Part shown: positions 25,101 through 40,411 of the stretch, piece after piece
Position numbering within the stretch: the stretch's first letter is position 1
How the letters are laid out: the number at the start of each line of letters is the position of its first letter
Source of the DNA: Diplosphaera chodatii
Lineage: Eukaryota; Chlorophyta; Trebouxiophyceae; Prasiolales; Stichococcaceae
Direction: 5' to 3'
Length of the DNA: 64,000 bases
Assembly: GCA_032358165.1 (NCBI GenBank)
Contig: JAALGY010000044.1
Span: forward strand, 124,001 to 188,000
Position numbers and translations under genes: made by a program
Notes under the pieces: model-generated
Databases searched by the model: none
What the model was told of the DNA's origin: nothing
The model's input: the letters and a program-made list of their open reading frames with translations, nothing else

Positions 25101-25707
25101 TACATCAGCTGTAACAGTCTGGTTCTGGGTGCGTCACAGTCACAGATTTCTTGCCCAGGGTATGGGTCATAGCGCAGGACACCTGTGCCCAGATGCTCAA
25201 GTTTGAATATGCGCAACAGCTGCTGCAACTGCAGCATGGCCAAGCTGCATGAGCATGCTTGGCCAACGGCAGTGCAGTGTTGGGCCGCTGCATCTCGATG
25301 GTCAGAAGCCAGATGGGAGCATGCAATGGCGGCAAGCAGCATATGGACCTTACAGTCGACCTGTTTACGTGAACTTTGACACAGAACTGGGTATGCCTGA
25401 TGCACCCTGGAGCTGTTCTTGTTGATGTCTATGGTGGTGGCAGGTAAGGCGGTCGAGAAGTCGCACCGTTCTTGAGCTGAGCGGCCTGATAGCGCGTGAT
25501 CAGGTCGGAGACGTCCTCGCCGCTGTCCTTCAGCTCCTTGTAGTGGACGGAGCAGCACTTATACTTCCAGATCTTCGTCTTCTCGTCATATTTTCCGTAG
25601 TACGAGCTCTTCTTTTCGCCCACTGGGCAGAAGTGGCAAGGTGCGCTCAGCTTCTTCTTCTTGGTCAGGGGCCCGTCCTGCCCGGTGGTCTTTCGTTTTG
25701 GCGCCAT
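22198..25707 (-). CDS. Multi-repeat Cys/His protein, EsV-1-7-like zinc motifs
   Basis: ATG at 25707 opens MAPKRKTTGQDGPLTKKKKL, a basic nuclear-localisation-like start. Three tandem modules of about 65 residues follow (exons about 25440-25707, 24872-25080, 24310-24510). They share a Cys pair or C-x4-C, then YYG.YDE..., C-x2-H and a GEDV..LI..Y.A..LKNGA tail. A fourth exon (about 23845-24035) has C-SEEG-C, 17 residues, then C-KR-H, close to the EsV-1-7 motif (C-x4-C-x16-C-x2-H) known from brown algae and their viruses. A fifth Cys-rich exon (23470-23600) reads GEPCTHNGVKRYSELRCAFC. The C-terminal exons have no recognised domain: FDDFEAVSSIARRDIVV, QYMGSNDKPTAPLHIHDYPD, LELLHNVVPSFFKRN, LEIDENAHLCYDMANEVCRV, and a last exon ending DRLRIAIRLLLK with TGA at 22198-22200. 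Function unknown; zinc binding is inferred. The first three modules arose by duplication of an exon plus its intron. Confidence 0.6.
24485..25580 (-). repeat. Tandem direct duplication, period about 560 bases, inside the Cys/His gene
   Basis: The block starting at 24485 (GTCGTGCAGCCTCCATGCTG) recurs at 25051. The copies stay alignable through the whole intron and into the next exon (GACGTCCTCGCCGCTG at 24951 and 25510). The offset drifts from 566 to 559 bases, so there are small indels. Intron sequence looks about as similar as exon sequence, which points to a recent segmental duplication. Confidence 0.9.
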
Positions 25708-27759
25708 GGACCTGCATGTTGGACGACACGTTGCCACAAGCTGCAATGCATGCCCGAGTGTGAAGCAGGTCTCAGCCGTTGATCACTCGTTCCCACACTG
25801 CCACGGCTGCCATGCAATGAAACGATGAACTCTGTGACCTGGCCGCAAATGCACGATCATCTCTGCCACCGAGTGCGGGCTGGTATGCTGCTGCCTACCA
25901 TGCAGCTGCAAGTGCATGTAAGAATCAGGCCGTCGATCACAACACTTTCCACGCTTTGTTTAGGGTCCAGAGCTGTTGTTTCACCTGGCTTTGGTAGGTG
26001 GGAGTCGCAGGTACTGGACGCGCCCCACACAGTGCAGCGGGCAGGCACCCTGCAGCGAGAATGTAGTGATGATCAGCCAGTAGCAGTGTTTCAATAGATG
26101 TGTCCAGTCTCTGTGTAGGTTGCAGCTCACCTCAAACGAACTGCCCCGATGGTCGTCGAACAAGCCTCAGCTACCAAGCGACAAGCTCCATGAGCGAGAT
26201 TTTGAGGCAGCATGACGGAGCACAGCCGAATATCTAAGCATGCAGCACACCTTGCAGCAAGTGCCGTGCGAGAGCTTCGTCGCTCCTGCGTCAGATGACC
26301 TGGTTCACGAACCGGCTTCAGCAACTGGTAGCCTGCAATGCCAACGGGAAACAAATCGTCAGCTGCGCAATTTCTGGTTGTCAGGGCGGTGGCTGTGGAC
26401 AGCTGTAGCGCAGTTGATGAACAGAATGTCATGCCAACTCAGAGCCCAGCAACAGGCTCTGCACTCGGCCGGCTGCTTGCAGAAAATGATGCAGCAGGTG
26501 CATCGATATGTTGTCGTCACACGATATTTGAATGTACAGCAGAGGCAGGTCGGGGCGCTCGCATGCTTTAACCATGAGCGGCATCAGCAAATCCCTGCTC
26601 AGGTCGCAGCATTCAAGATAGAGTGCCGTCACGAACTAAGCCACTCGCCAGCATGCGAGATTGAACTGCAACTACATGCGCCACTTGGTGCCGGCGCTGC
26701 TGCCGCCGCTGGACAAGCTATTGGCGATCTGGTGTCCGGACACTTGCATGCACAACGGAGTGGCGGACGACCAGGCAAGCGAGGGTGCTTGCATCATGCA
26801 TCTCCGTCTTGACGGTAAGATTTTCCAAATTTTCATCTGCAAAAGGCACCTGTTGGTGTCGTGTCAAGTCCACAGGATCGGAGGCGGATGTTGTTCAACG
26901 CCGACGTTGAGCAATCCTGCAGTCAAACGCATGCGTTTCTCAGCCTCGGGCCACATGCAGCCATGCCAGCGGCCGCTGAGAGCTCCCGTCGACACAGAGC
27001 AGTGCTCTCGGCAGCACACCCGCAGACGGCTTCCGCCTCTAGACACACTCCGCAAGAGAGCTGCTTTAGCACATGCTGACTGACATTTGCTAAGCCGTAG
27101 CGGCTGCACGAATAGCTGGCAGAGTGCCCAGGCATACAGAATCCTGGAACGCACGCAGTCTGGCCATTGGTTTATGCAGCGGTGGCACACCTGCACTGAG
27201 GGTAATGGCACACACTGTCTTGCAGATGCTCTCGGAACCTGTCACGGACGGTGAGCCGTCGCTGGTGCGCAGCAGGGATGGCGCATGGGCTTGTGACATT
27301 TGACAGACCTGATCGCAGCTAGTTCAAATTCGGGATTCGATGCTGGAAGTTGGATGATGATACAAATCCGGGTCTGTCATCACCTCGAGCTGGCCTGCTG
27401 CACATCCTTACCTGGATATTGTGTTCTGTGGTGAACACGGCTTTGTAGCGTTTCCCTGTTTGATTGCTCTATCTTGTGCCCTATTGATATCAAATTATCG
27501 GGCGGGGCAGCATCAGGTAGGTGCGAAGTGGCATTCACCATGCGCCGCCACATAGTCCATGATTCTGACCATTCCAACGTGTGCCTGACGCCCCTGCGAT
27601 ACAGATGCAACTATTGTGATGATGTACGTACATGATCTGTACACATATGTCTCCCTGTTCCCACACTTGAACTACAATGAACCTCCAATTGTTAAGGCGC
27701 ATCACTGTCAATATGTGCTACATGTCATTGGAACCACACGATACAAAGTTATCCAGTCT
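25708..27759. other. Intergenic region with weak coding hints
   Basis: About 2 kb upstream of the Cys/His gene. Plus-strand stretches near 26680-26810 (ALLPPLDKLLAIWCPDTCMH) and 26880-27080 (KRMRFSASGHMQPCQRPLR) look partly protein-like and might be early exons of the hypothetical gene to the right. A minus-strand stretch at 26429-26632 also looks plausible. None is strong enough to model. Confidence 0.25.
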
Positions 27760-28783
27760 GAGATCGCAGGCGAGTGTGTCAGGGTGGCATCGGCGTCTTC
27801 TGCACAGCTGCACTATCCGACAGAGATGCGTGAGAGGCCTGCGCTACAGCCGCCGCCATGCAAGGTCGGCACCCACAGCATGTGTGATCCACTTGCCATC
27901 CTGCTGTGCGACAGCACAACATAGATGAGACGGAGGCGAGCGCGGCGCCCAGTGGGAAGTGGCGGAGCGCTTCACCACCGTGGCACAGCAGGCCATAGCG
28001 GAAGCCGCACAGCAGGCGGCCAAGGCGTCTGCCTTACTGGCGCAGGTGTGCTTGCCAGTGTGCTGTTGGCGGACCTTTTCAACATCCCTGGCTGGGATGT
28101 CAGGGCTATCCTGCTAGATGTACCCTGCAGGCAGGATGTTGACCCAGCCGAGGAGGCGCAAAGTGTCTTGGGGGCCATTGACTAGCATGCTTAGATAGTC
28201 ATCAACGTCTCTGCAATATGGCACCAGCAGCCTTGGCGCACGCCGTCATGTCAGGGACCAGCACGGCTCATGCGCAGCGACCGGAGGCCGATGCAGCATG
28301 GCCATTTGCCCCTGGCGGAGCACCAGGCAGCAACCAAGGCTGCGCAGGTGCGCACTTGGGGCCAGTGTACGTTGCATTGCTGACTGCCCTATTGTCGTGC
28401 GCAGGCAGCGTCTTTGCAGTCTAGGCAGCATTGGGAGGAGCAAGTCGATAGATGGGCACCAGGCTGCTGCCAGTGGACTGCCTTTGAAGTCGCTTCTGGC
28501 TTGTCAGGCCGAAAGTTGAAACCTGCGCTGGTTGTGCAGGCAGAGGATGCAGCGTGCCCATCGATGCCATGGATGTGCCTGCGGTGCAGCAGAGCCTGGT
28601 GCCGCCAGCAAAGGTGAGCTGCCATGGCAAGCGTCGCTCACGTCCTTGTGCTGTGTTTTCTGGTCCTCATGACGCCTGTGTCTTGATCAAGGTATTTGGC
28701 GTCTCCAACATGAGGGTTTACCACAGCAGGTGGAGGGCATAGCGGGGCCACCGCCGGCGGCCAGCGTTTTCCTGACGATATGA
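27760..28783 (+). CDS. Hypothetical small protein, Ala/Gln-rich helical
   Basis: A chain of short plus-strand exons with compatible phases: about 27764-27865 (ending ERPALQPPPCK), about 27954-28047 (WEVAERFTTVAQQAIAEAAQ...SALLAQ), about 28295-28347 (HLPLAEHQAATKAAQ), about 28406-28470 (AASLQSRQHWEEQVDRW), about 28550-28614 (MDVPAVQQSLVPPAK) and a last exon ending PPPAASVFLTI with TGA at 28781-28783. The composition suggests an amphipathic helix or coiled coil. The start was not found and may lie upstream. No family recognised. Confidence 0.3.
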
Positions 28784-29263
28784 CCGTGGAACATGAGGCG
28801 CACCTGGGTGATCTATTGCAGCGAGCCCATTATTGCTGGCCACCATGAGCTGATGCAGCTGATGCAGCAGCCTTGCCAGCAAATCGAGCGCTGCTCAACA
28901 TGCCAGCTGCGAGATGGTGCATTTGCTCACTGATCTAATATGAAGGGGGATATGTGAAGTGGCATCACGAAGGTCAGGCATGCAATGCTTGCGTATTGCA
29001 GAGGTCTCCCACCAGTGTATGATCAGGTTGTATGTGCATTTTTCATGAGTCAACACAACTGTTTGGGGATCTGTCATACTGTGTTGCTGGTGCTTTGGGT
29101 AGTGTATAGGCCGAGATGACTGTCAGAATGATCCGATGGCTTTGCATCAGCTTACAACAACCACAGTCTGGATGTTGGCTTTTGGCTGTCAGCTCATCAG
29201 CAGCATTAGCGCAAGGTGTTCCACGCTCCTTGCCTTCACGAGTCTCCGGACTATTTAAAGGCT
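28784..29263. other. Convergent intergenic region
   Basis: This holds the presumed 3' ends of the hypothetical gene (+) and NDUFB8 (-). Apart from a minus-strand TGTAA near 29152 I see nothing. Confidence 0.4.
29152..29156 (-). terminator. TGTAA poly(A) signal, NDUFB8
   Basis: TTACA on the plus strand is TGTAA on the minus strand, about 110 bases past the NDUFB8 stop. TGTAA is the usual chlorophyte polyadenylation signal. Confidence 0.4.
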
Positions 29264-29635
29264 CTACTTCCGATCCAGCTCGATAGCCAAGTTTGTTGAG
29301 ATCCACGGATAGTCGGACTCCCTCGGCGCAAAGGGGACTCTGGAGGGCTTGTCCACCCAGATGGCGAGGCCGTACAGGGAAGCAAAGAAGCCCATCCCGG
29401 CTGCTGTAGCCCCCAGCGCCTGCCACTTGGTGACAAGGTCGAATCTGTCAAGGCAAGGCTCTGGCGTGGCGGTGCCATCATCCCACATCAGCTCATCCTC
29501 CTCTGCTAGAGGTTGTTGAGGTGGCAGTCGCAGCGGCACTGGGCCACCGCCGCCACCCTTGAGAGGTAGAGCTGACTTTGGTGCTGCGATGCGGCGGGCC
29601 AGGCCAGCCAGAGGGCCCAGCCGCGAGGATGCCAT
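29264..29635 (-). CDS. NDUFB8: Mitochondrial complex I subunit NDUFB8 (ASHI)
   Basis: Accessory subunit of the respiratory NADH dehydrogenase in the inner mitochondrial membrane. The 123-residue protein, about the length of plant NDUFB8, is encoded in one uninterrupted exon, unusual in this intron-dense window. An Arg/Ala-rich N-terminus (MASSRLGPLAGLARRIAAPK) looks like a mitochondrial leader. The family core follows: EEDELMWDDGTATPEPCLDR (plant form DELMWDNGTAFPEPCIDR), one hydrophobic span (about residues 74-91, GMGFFASLYGLAIWV), then DKPSRVPFAPRE (plant form DKASKVPFTPR). The ATG at 29635 gives the expected length. It is divergent from the TRF4-like gene with 429 bases between start codons. 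Confidence 0.9.
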   Translation of the reverse strand: MASSRLGPLAGLARRIAAPKSALPLKGGGGGPVPLRLPPQQPLAEEDELMWDDGTATPEPCLDRFDLVTKWQALGATAAGMGFFASLYGLAIWVDKPSRVPFAPRESDYPWISTNLAIELDRK

Positions 29636-30064
29636 TGTGCTCAGCCCAACCCAACTTGATGGGTAGTCTCCAGATGTTCGACTCGCTGCCCCAGCAGCTG
29701 CAACCTTTCCAGCACACCGAATCGAGAGCTGAAAGCTGCAGCCAATGTGTGCACAGCCTGCGAAGGGGTTGTCCAGCTGTGTATTGGGTTGCCTCAGTGT
29801 CAGGAACAAGGCGTGGATGCACCGACTTCCCCGCGGCAGAAACGCAACTGCGGCCTCCCACTGATAGTCTGCAGCTCCTTGTAGCTGGTCGCAATGTGAC
29901 AGTTGTGCGGTGGTCACATTGGCAGGTGAGGTGCAAGCTCAGGGTATAAGGTCCCGGTCTGCACTCACTGAAGGTGCACACTCACCAACCGACACAGTCC
30001 ACTGATTCTGCAATGCGCGTTGCAGCTGGACCAAAGGACCGTATGGATTCTTAGCGCTCGCGTC
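29636..30064. promoter_or_regulatory. Divergent promoter between NDUFB8 and TRF4-like gene
   Basis: A 429-base gap between two outward-facing start codons. It must carry the NDUFB8 promoter and probably that of the plus-strand gene. No specific element is visible. Confidence 0.35.
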
Positions 30065-34015
<3,951 letters not shown>

Positions 34016-35225
34016 TTTGCGGGCCGCTGCACGATCGTCAAGTACACCCGATCTTGATGATGTACACTGGTACACCACTGGCGACCTATTGGTGTGTCAA
34101 GGCGTGTGATGGAAACTTTAGGGTCCGAAGGGGCCGAGGCGGCCTGACTCAACCCCGTCCTCCTTGCCACATCACCAGGGCCGTTGCAATCAGGAATTCG
34201 ACGCCACCCTGCCCAAGCCACAGGGCTGCCTGTCATACCAAGCGCGCCAGACGCCGCGCACGACGGGCGGTCGTGTGGCGGCTGCGGCAGTGAGCGGGTG
34301 CTCGTGCACAGGCATACTACATGGCTAGGAGTGTAACTGTGCATCCGTACTGCCTCGAATCCGCCGCCACGGCGCCGGCGGCGCCCGCAGGTGAGACCTG
34401 CGCGGCCTGGTGCCGTTCTTCTGGTCTGTGGCGGTGCCCCCGTGAAAGCGCGTGTCCCAAGGCTGCGGGTGAGCGCCCTTGCGTCAGGCGCAGAGATGTC
34501 AGCCAGGAGAGGGAACACATCCCGTCCGGGAGATGCACCTCGTGACGACGCCGAACGTGTGTATGTTGATCAGCTGCGCTGCACCGGCGGCCGTGCTGCC
34601 GCAGCAGATCGTGCGGCCGGGGGCGACCCAGCCTGTGGCTGCACCGCCTCCAGGCTCAACCTCGTATCTGCACCGCCTGGTCACATGCGACCGCCTCCCA
34701 CGCACGATGCCTGCGTGCATCCGATCAAAGCCCGGCATCAAGGCCTCTGTGCCGCACGGGTGCGGTTTTGCAGCGAAGCGACGTTGCTACACTACCGAGA
34801 AAGGACCTCGCAGGACACTTTGAGGTACCCTCGCGGCCGGGTGGCACCAGGCCGTCAGACCCCGGCACGCCCATACCCTGTGTGCTATAGCGTGTCTGCA
34901 TGGTGGTCCGGCGCGGCCTGTGCAGGTCGTGGTGGCCCTGCGCCAGCTGGGAACCGCCAGCTGTGGGTATTGTATGCTTCACGCGGCCTGTGCGCAGCCT
35001 GGCGCACGGGTAGCGCCACCGCAGCGACTTTCACGGCCTGCAGTACGCGTGTCTCGTCTCGCCGGAACGCCCTGCCACCACGCACTGCAAAAGTGGCTCT
35101 TTTGTGCCTGATTGCAGCCTCCTGGTCAATTCAGGTGAAGGACGTGCCGGCCGCCTAGCCTGTCACACCAGCACCAGCCAGCTGGGTGCGCAGGCGGCAG
35201 CAAGGAGCCGGCCCCGCGCCGAGAC
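34016..35225. other. Intergenic region, no gene seen
   Basis: About 1.2 kb of GC-rich sequence between two plus-strand genes. Long open frames exist on both strands, but their composition is what random GC-rich DNA gives and no exon is convincing. It should contain the TRF4-like 3' untranslated region and the promoter of the zinc-ribbon gene A. Confidence 0.35.
34332..34336 (+). terminator. TGTAA poly(A) signal, TRF4-like gene
   Basis: First plus-strand TGTAA I found after the TRF4-like stop, about 317 bases downstream. Confidence 0.3.
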
Positions 35226-35593
35226 ATGGATGATGTACCAAGGCCGTCGCCGGCGCGGATGGACTCCCCTGCGGCGCGAAGCGGCTTCCCCTCCCCTGGG
35301 GCCTGCCCACGCGCCAGCCCCGCGGCCGGAGGCCTGCAGCACAGCGGCTCCAGCGGCGAGAGGGGCGGCCCGCCTGCCGCGCAGCACCAGGCTGTGAAGC
35401 CGGGCGCCATGCACGCGCTGCCAGCGGGGGACAGCACCGACGCGCCGAAACCGCTGCCTGCGCTGTCCCTGCTGCCCGGGACCCTCAGCGGCCAGGGCGA
35501 AAGCCGGCCCAGCTTCGGCTGGAAGCTGCAGGCCAGCACGGAGCAGGCGAAGGCCACCGCAGCCGCCCTGGCCCTCCTCCACAGCAGCACCCG

Positions 35594-35624
<31 letters not shown>

Positions 35625-38600
35625 GGGGCCGTCGGGCAGCCGAGCAAGGGCCCGCACCTGAGCCTTGGCCTGGCGCCGCCGGCCGCGGAGAGCAACGGCC
35701 GGCATGGCGGCCAGGAGGACCGCCGCGTGTCGCCGCCGCTGCCGCTGCCGGCGGTGCGCTCGACGCCCTCGCCCCCGCCGCCTGAGCAGCTGGAGCAGCG
35801 GCACCCCACCAGGCCGCGGGGCTCGGTGGGGCGGGCCGCAGCAGGGGAGGGGCCGCAGCGCCACCCGCCGCCGCTGCACCTGCCAACCACGGCCGAGGAG
35901 GATGCCATGGACGGCGACGGCGAGGAGTACGAGGAGCTGCAGCAGCCAGTGCGGCGGCCGACGGCTCGGCGGACGATGGCCCTGAGCGAGTCGCACCCGC
36001 TGCTGGCTGCCGCCGCGGTGGCGCAGAGCGAGGCCTCCGCTGCGGAGCACGTCAGCAAGGTGGGCAAGGCCTCAGGCATTCGTGCACTCGGCCGCCTCCA
36101 GCTTGCGCAACGCCCTCACTTCTCAAGCAGACGGACACACCAGTGTGACGCAGGAGAAGCAGTTTCTCTATCATCGGCATTAGCCACACCTTTCTGAACT
36201 CCGGTGCTTAGGCAAAACGGCAGCGCAAAGACTCCGCCGGGCGGAAGGAGGGTGGGCAGAGCTCAGGCCGCGCCAGCTGGCCTGCCGGCAAGGTGCTCAC
36301 AGCGCAGCAGGCCTTCAACGACAGCGCAGCGGGAGCAGAGAACGTGCATTGGCAGGTGCGCCTCTGCGTGATGCCTGCTCTTCTGTGCAAGTGCGCTGCA
36401 GCAGATCTACGATGCTGACTGGCCTGCAGCCGCTTCTTGACGTTCACCGCCAGCGCCTGTCTACGGTGCATCACCTCTGGCGGGTGCCAAAACACGCCTA
36501 GGTGACGGCTTCATGTTGACCGGCAGGGGTATGAGCAGCCTGCGGGGGATGCCCGCAAGGCGTGCCCCCGGTGCCGCGAGGTGAAGCCCATCTCCGAGTT
36601 CCACCGGAAGTACGCGGACGACCCCTCGTCCACGCAGACCTACTGCCGCCGCTGCCACGGCGACATGAAGCGCGAGAAGGGCGTGGTGCGCCCCTCTCTA
36701 TTTACTTGTGATAAGTTAGCAAGGCCACCCAATCTTTCTGTTGGCCGTGTGGCTTCCAGGCTTGTTCTCCAGCCCAGAACAAGGTTGCTGTATCAATGCT
36801 GTATCAGCATCTGGTCCCCAGAGACGCCATATGGCGTCAGTCTGCCGGTGATGCTCATGACGGCTCGTGACCAGCAGGTGCGGGCGCCAACGGTGGAGGA
36901 GAAGGAGTGCCCGGCGTGCGGGGAGGTGAAGCGCGCGGCGCTGTACTACCCCAACACCATTGCGCCCGACGGGCTGTCGGAGAAGTGCCGCTCCTGCTGC
37001 AAGAGCCAGGCAGCTGAAATCAGGTGCGGGCCTTGCCTCCGCCCCCTGCAGCAACAGTGTCCCTGCCCACCAGTCTTGCACTGAGATCTTTCATCCCTGG
37101 GCCCACCACAGTGCTCCGACATCTGCAGGCGCCAATCGATGGCAGAGGATGCTGCAATGCGTGGTGAAGCGGCAGCAGCAGCCCGCAGCAATAGCGCCAG
37201 CTTAGATGCCCTGGGCCTGCCACCACCTCACCCCGCAGCATCCGAAGCGTTGCGGGCGGCATTCGTCGCCGCAAATGATGGGTCGGGGCCGGCCGGCTTC
37301 GCGTGGGGCAGGCCTGCGTCGGCGGCGCAGGGCGAGGCTGCAGCTGGCGGCGGCCTCCGGGGGGCGCACATCTCAGACAATGGCGCCAACATCAGGTGCC
37401 CTGTGCTACCTTGTTGCACATGCCACATGTGCTCTGCGCACACCATGCTCACCTGCCACATCCCCAGGGCATCCCGCTGCACCAGGACCTGGTCACATGT
37501 CCAGATGCTGGCCTCACACCTTTGCCATCGTTTCTCCTGCTGCAGGTATGACTCCCTCGTCCCAGCAGGCGCGGCAGCGCCGGGGCCGCCCCCCGCGGGG
37601 GGCCTGCGCCGCGGGGCTGCCAGCGAGGGCTTTGCAGCCGGCTTTGCCACTGCCCCTCGCACCGGCCCCTCCTCTCGCGGCGGGAGGGTCGGAGGTGGGC
37701 GTCGGGCTGAGGCTCATGTGGACATGAGCAGGCACTGTCAAACTGCAGAAGCAGTTGTGGCGAAGAGAACGCCATCTTGATGTGCCTCGACCATCATCAA
37801 CGTCTGCAGGCAGTACTGCTGCTCTGCTGCATAGCCAGCCGGACCACCACCATCAACCCAAACATCACAACAGACGCTTGTGGCACAGGTCAAGCGCGGC
37901 CGGGTCGCGGGCAGCCGCGCACCCGCGGCGGCGGCACCGAGTACGCGGAGGCGTCAGAGGGGTCGGACATGGATGCTGACGAGGGGCAGGGGCAGACGGC
38001 GCAGGCGCAGCAGCCGCCCCTGCCCCCGCTGCTGCAGGCGGCGGTGCTCGGGTCCCAGGCGCCTGTCGAGTCGCCGGTGAGCGTGAGTCAGCAAGCGAGG
38101 CTCGCTGCTGCCCGGCTGCTCTCGCCACTGCCACATGCCCATCATGCAGGGTTGGGTCATTGCTGGTTTAGTGTGCTCCGCCATGGGTCAGGTCCGGACG
38201 TTGACGCTGTTGGGCACCCCCTTGCAGGCGGCGACGCTGGCCCGCCTGTTTCCCGGCATGTCACAGGGCCAGCCGGCACTGCAGCTGCAGCAGCTCCAAC
38301 AGCTCCAGCTGCAGCAGCAGCAGCAGCTTCAGCAGCGGCAGCTGCCCTCGAATGGCGGCAGCAATGCCGGTGGGGCGCCCACCTTCGTGGAGCCCAGCAC
38401 GGCATTGCGGCTGGCGGCAGCAGAAGCGGTGCGTGCGCAGACCGCAGCCGTCATCCACGCAGCCACAGATCTTGCCACCCAGGTAAGGACTCGGCGCGCT
38501 GCTCCACTGCCGCCTTGCGTCACACTAGTGCCCCGTACGATGACGCAGATCATGCAGGTCAGTTGCTCCGTGTGGCGATGCTGCTGGGGTCCTGTCTGCA

Positions 38601-39094
38601 GGCCCGCACGCAGGCGGCCGTGGCGGTGGCTCTGTCAGGCGATGTGCAGCAGGCCCTGGAGTGGGAGGCTCACCAGCAGTTGCTGCCGCCGCCACCGCTC
38701 ACGCCGGCATTGGTGCAGCAATGGAGGTATGCCGTCGGCAGTCCAGGCGTCGTGTTGAGCCAGTAGCTTACCCACTGAGCCGTGGTCTGAACCCCGAGCA
38801 AGCACTTGAAGGCTTCAGCCTATGATACACAGTCCTACAAGAAGCTTCAAGGAGCTGACGCTGTGCCAGTTCTGGTCACAGACATACTGACCTGCTCATG
38901 ACATGTGGATCCGCAGGGTGCTGCTGGAGAGCCACCCGGCGATGGCGCAGGTGCTGGCCATCCTGTCGCCCAACATGCTGTCGAGCGTGGGCCCCCCTGC
39001 AGCGCCGCTGCAGCAGCCGCCGGTCACCATGGCGCTGGCGGGCGGCCTCGGCGGCTTCCCCTTTGGAGCGCCGCCCACCGCCCGCCGCTCCTGA
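35226..39094 (+). CDS. Cys4 zinc-ribbon repeat protein A, low-complexity flanks
   Basis: ATG at 35226 opens an 834-base first exon (to 36059) coding a Pro/Ser/Gln-rich, presumably disordered region with nine consecutive Gln. Exon 2 (36212-36355) starts with a bipartite basic motif (AKRQRKDSAGRKEG), a possible nuclear signal. Exon 3 (from 36527) holds the first zinc ribbon: CPRCREVKPISEFHRKY, about 10 residues, CRRC. The next holds the second: CPACGEVKRAALYYPN..., DGLSEKCRSC (36.90-37.02 kb). Later exons are Gly/Ala-rich (37.14-37.7 kb), acidic (GSDMDADEGQGQ, 37.97 kb), Gln-rich (38.28-38.34 kb) and helical, ending ...FGAPPTARRS with TGA at 39092-39094. The motif C-x2-C...K...F...DGL..C-x2-C resembles zinc ribbons seen beside HNH nucleases in phages and algal viruses, but no nuclease is present. 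Function unknown; a nuclear nucleic-acid-binding role is inferred. Protein B at 51.9 kb has the same domain. Confidence 0.65.
35598..35624 (+). repeat. (CAG)9 microsatellite coding for poly-glutamine
   Basis: Nine pure CAG units in exon 1 of zinc-ribbon gene A, in the glutamine frame. Confidence 0.85.
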
Positions 39095-40411
39095 GGCAAC
39101 AGGATGCAGGAAGCACCGAGTGTGGCGGCCATGGCAGCGCAGGCGGCGACAAGCAGCGGCACAAGCAGTTGGTGAGCAGGCGAGCCCTGCAGCCGGGGCC
39201 AGTGCTGTTGCCTGCAGCCGCCTCGCAACCGCAGCCGCAGCACAGCAGATGAGGGCCCTCAGGTCCACCAGACTAGGCTGTACAACACCAGTTTCGACAG
39301 GTGACGATCGCATCTCCGCCTGGGCACCTATAATGGGTGTCAACAGCACAGCGTCGCTGCAGGCCGTAGACAGGGCATTCCAATTCAGCAAGCTTTTGTC
39401 GAAGGTATGCCACAGCCTGGGGCACACCTTCTGTAGGACATCAGCCATACCGCTTTTCACAGTGCTTGGGAAGTATACCAGCACTTGCTATCAGGTGACC
39501 GGTGCTGTGTCGGCATGCAGAGGAGCAACTTGCCAGACACAGAGCGCGGTCACAATTTACAACCTAGATGCTTTATCCGCGTGCTCACGCTCATATTCTT
39601 AACAACGCTCCCGGCTGAGCGCCATCATACAGTGCTTGGGTTTACTTGTCCGCCTAGAGCAGCGACTGAGCCATATACCGACTTGTCCTTTGGAATGGAT
39701 GAAGTGCCTGTGTGCTTGCTGCGGTTTGATGGTGTAGCAGCACAGTATGCTGATCGTGCAGATGTCTCATGTGAGGCAGGGAACATTGCTGCTGGCGCTC
39801 TGTAACAAAACGCAGCCCTGTGCGGTGCTGGATTTGTTGCCCACCCCATGAGATGTATTGCAGTCCGTTGCAATGCATCGATGGCTGCGGCAACATGGAG
39901 GCCACGACATTGCGGTACAGAGTGACTAACATCCCTGCCCCAACTTCAGTGTTGGGGGCCAGCAGTTGAGATGTTGAGAATGTCTAGGTTTATGTTGCGA
40001 CAATCCGCGCTGCCAGCGCAGTCCGCGCTGGCCTCCTGTGACTTCGTGACCCAGCTGGAGCCGTCTGCTCACGATCAAACACTCCACGTTTGAGGCAGAG
40101 GCAACATCTACACCGTAAATGCACTCCAAATTGGTCATACTTGTCACAACGGCAACCGGAACTGCGGACGTTTTGCTGCTGACATTTGAGTTCACCCACC
40201 ATCGATGATCCAGAGACTGATTGGAACCACTCAGCACACTCTCGTATCACTTGTGCAATTTTCTTGTCCTCAAATGCTGTCAGCATTGTTCAAGGGCGTC
40301 TTTGACAGACTTTCAGCTGGGCACATGAGGGCCTGAAGCGCAGTCAGCGTGGCCGCCGCTACAGCGGATTTGCCAGCTGCAGCTGCACCTCAGGCGGCTG
40401 TGGCTTGCAGC
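39095..40411. other. Intergenic region with a possible minus-strand gene remnant
   Basis: About 1.3 kb between two plus-strand genes. On the minus strand 39926-40286 reads as protein-like in two frames that would need a frameshift near 40170 to join (FEDKKIAQVIRECAEWFQSV, then AVPVAVVTSMTNLECIYGV). Its feel resembles the doubtful minus-strand stretch at 21.1-21.6 kb. It could be a decayed gene or chance. The rest looks non-coding. Confidence 0.2.

Noticed and set aside
26240..26812. 190-codon plus-strand open frame upstream of the hypothetical gene
   Set aside because: Both strands are open here with equal plausibility and no family resemblance; not enough to call a gene.
34391..35158. Long plus-strand open frame between the TRF4-like and zinc-ribbon genes
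   Set aside because: Composition is that of random GC-rich sequence, there is no recognisable domain, and it opens with a favourable frame rather than a supported exon.
37547..37727. AT-hook motif (QRRGRPPRG) in zinc-ribbon gene A
   Set aside because: It appears only in a frame that the splice phase excludes; the in-phase frame reads YDSLVPAGAAAPGPPP, which continues the previous exon correctly.
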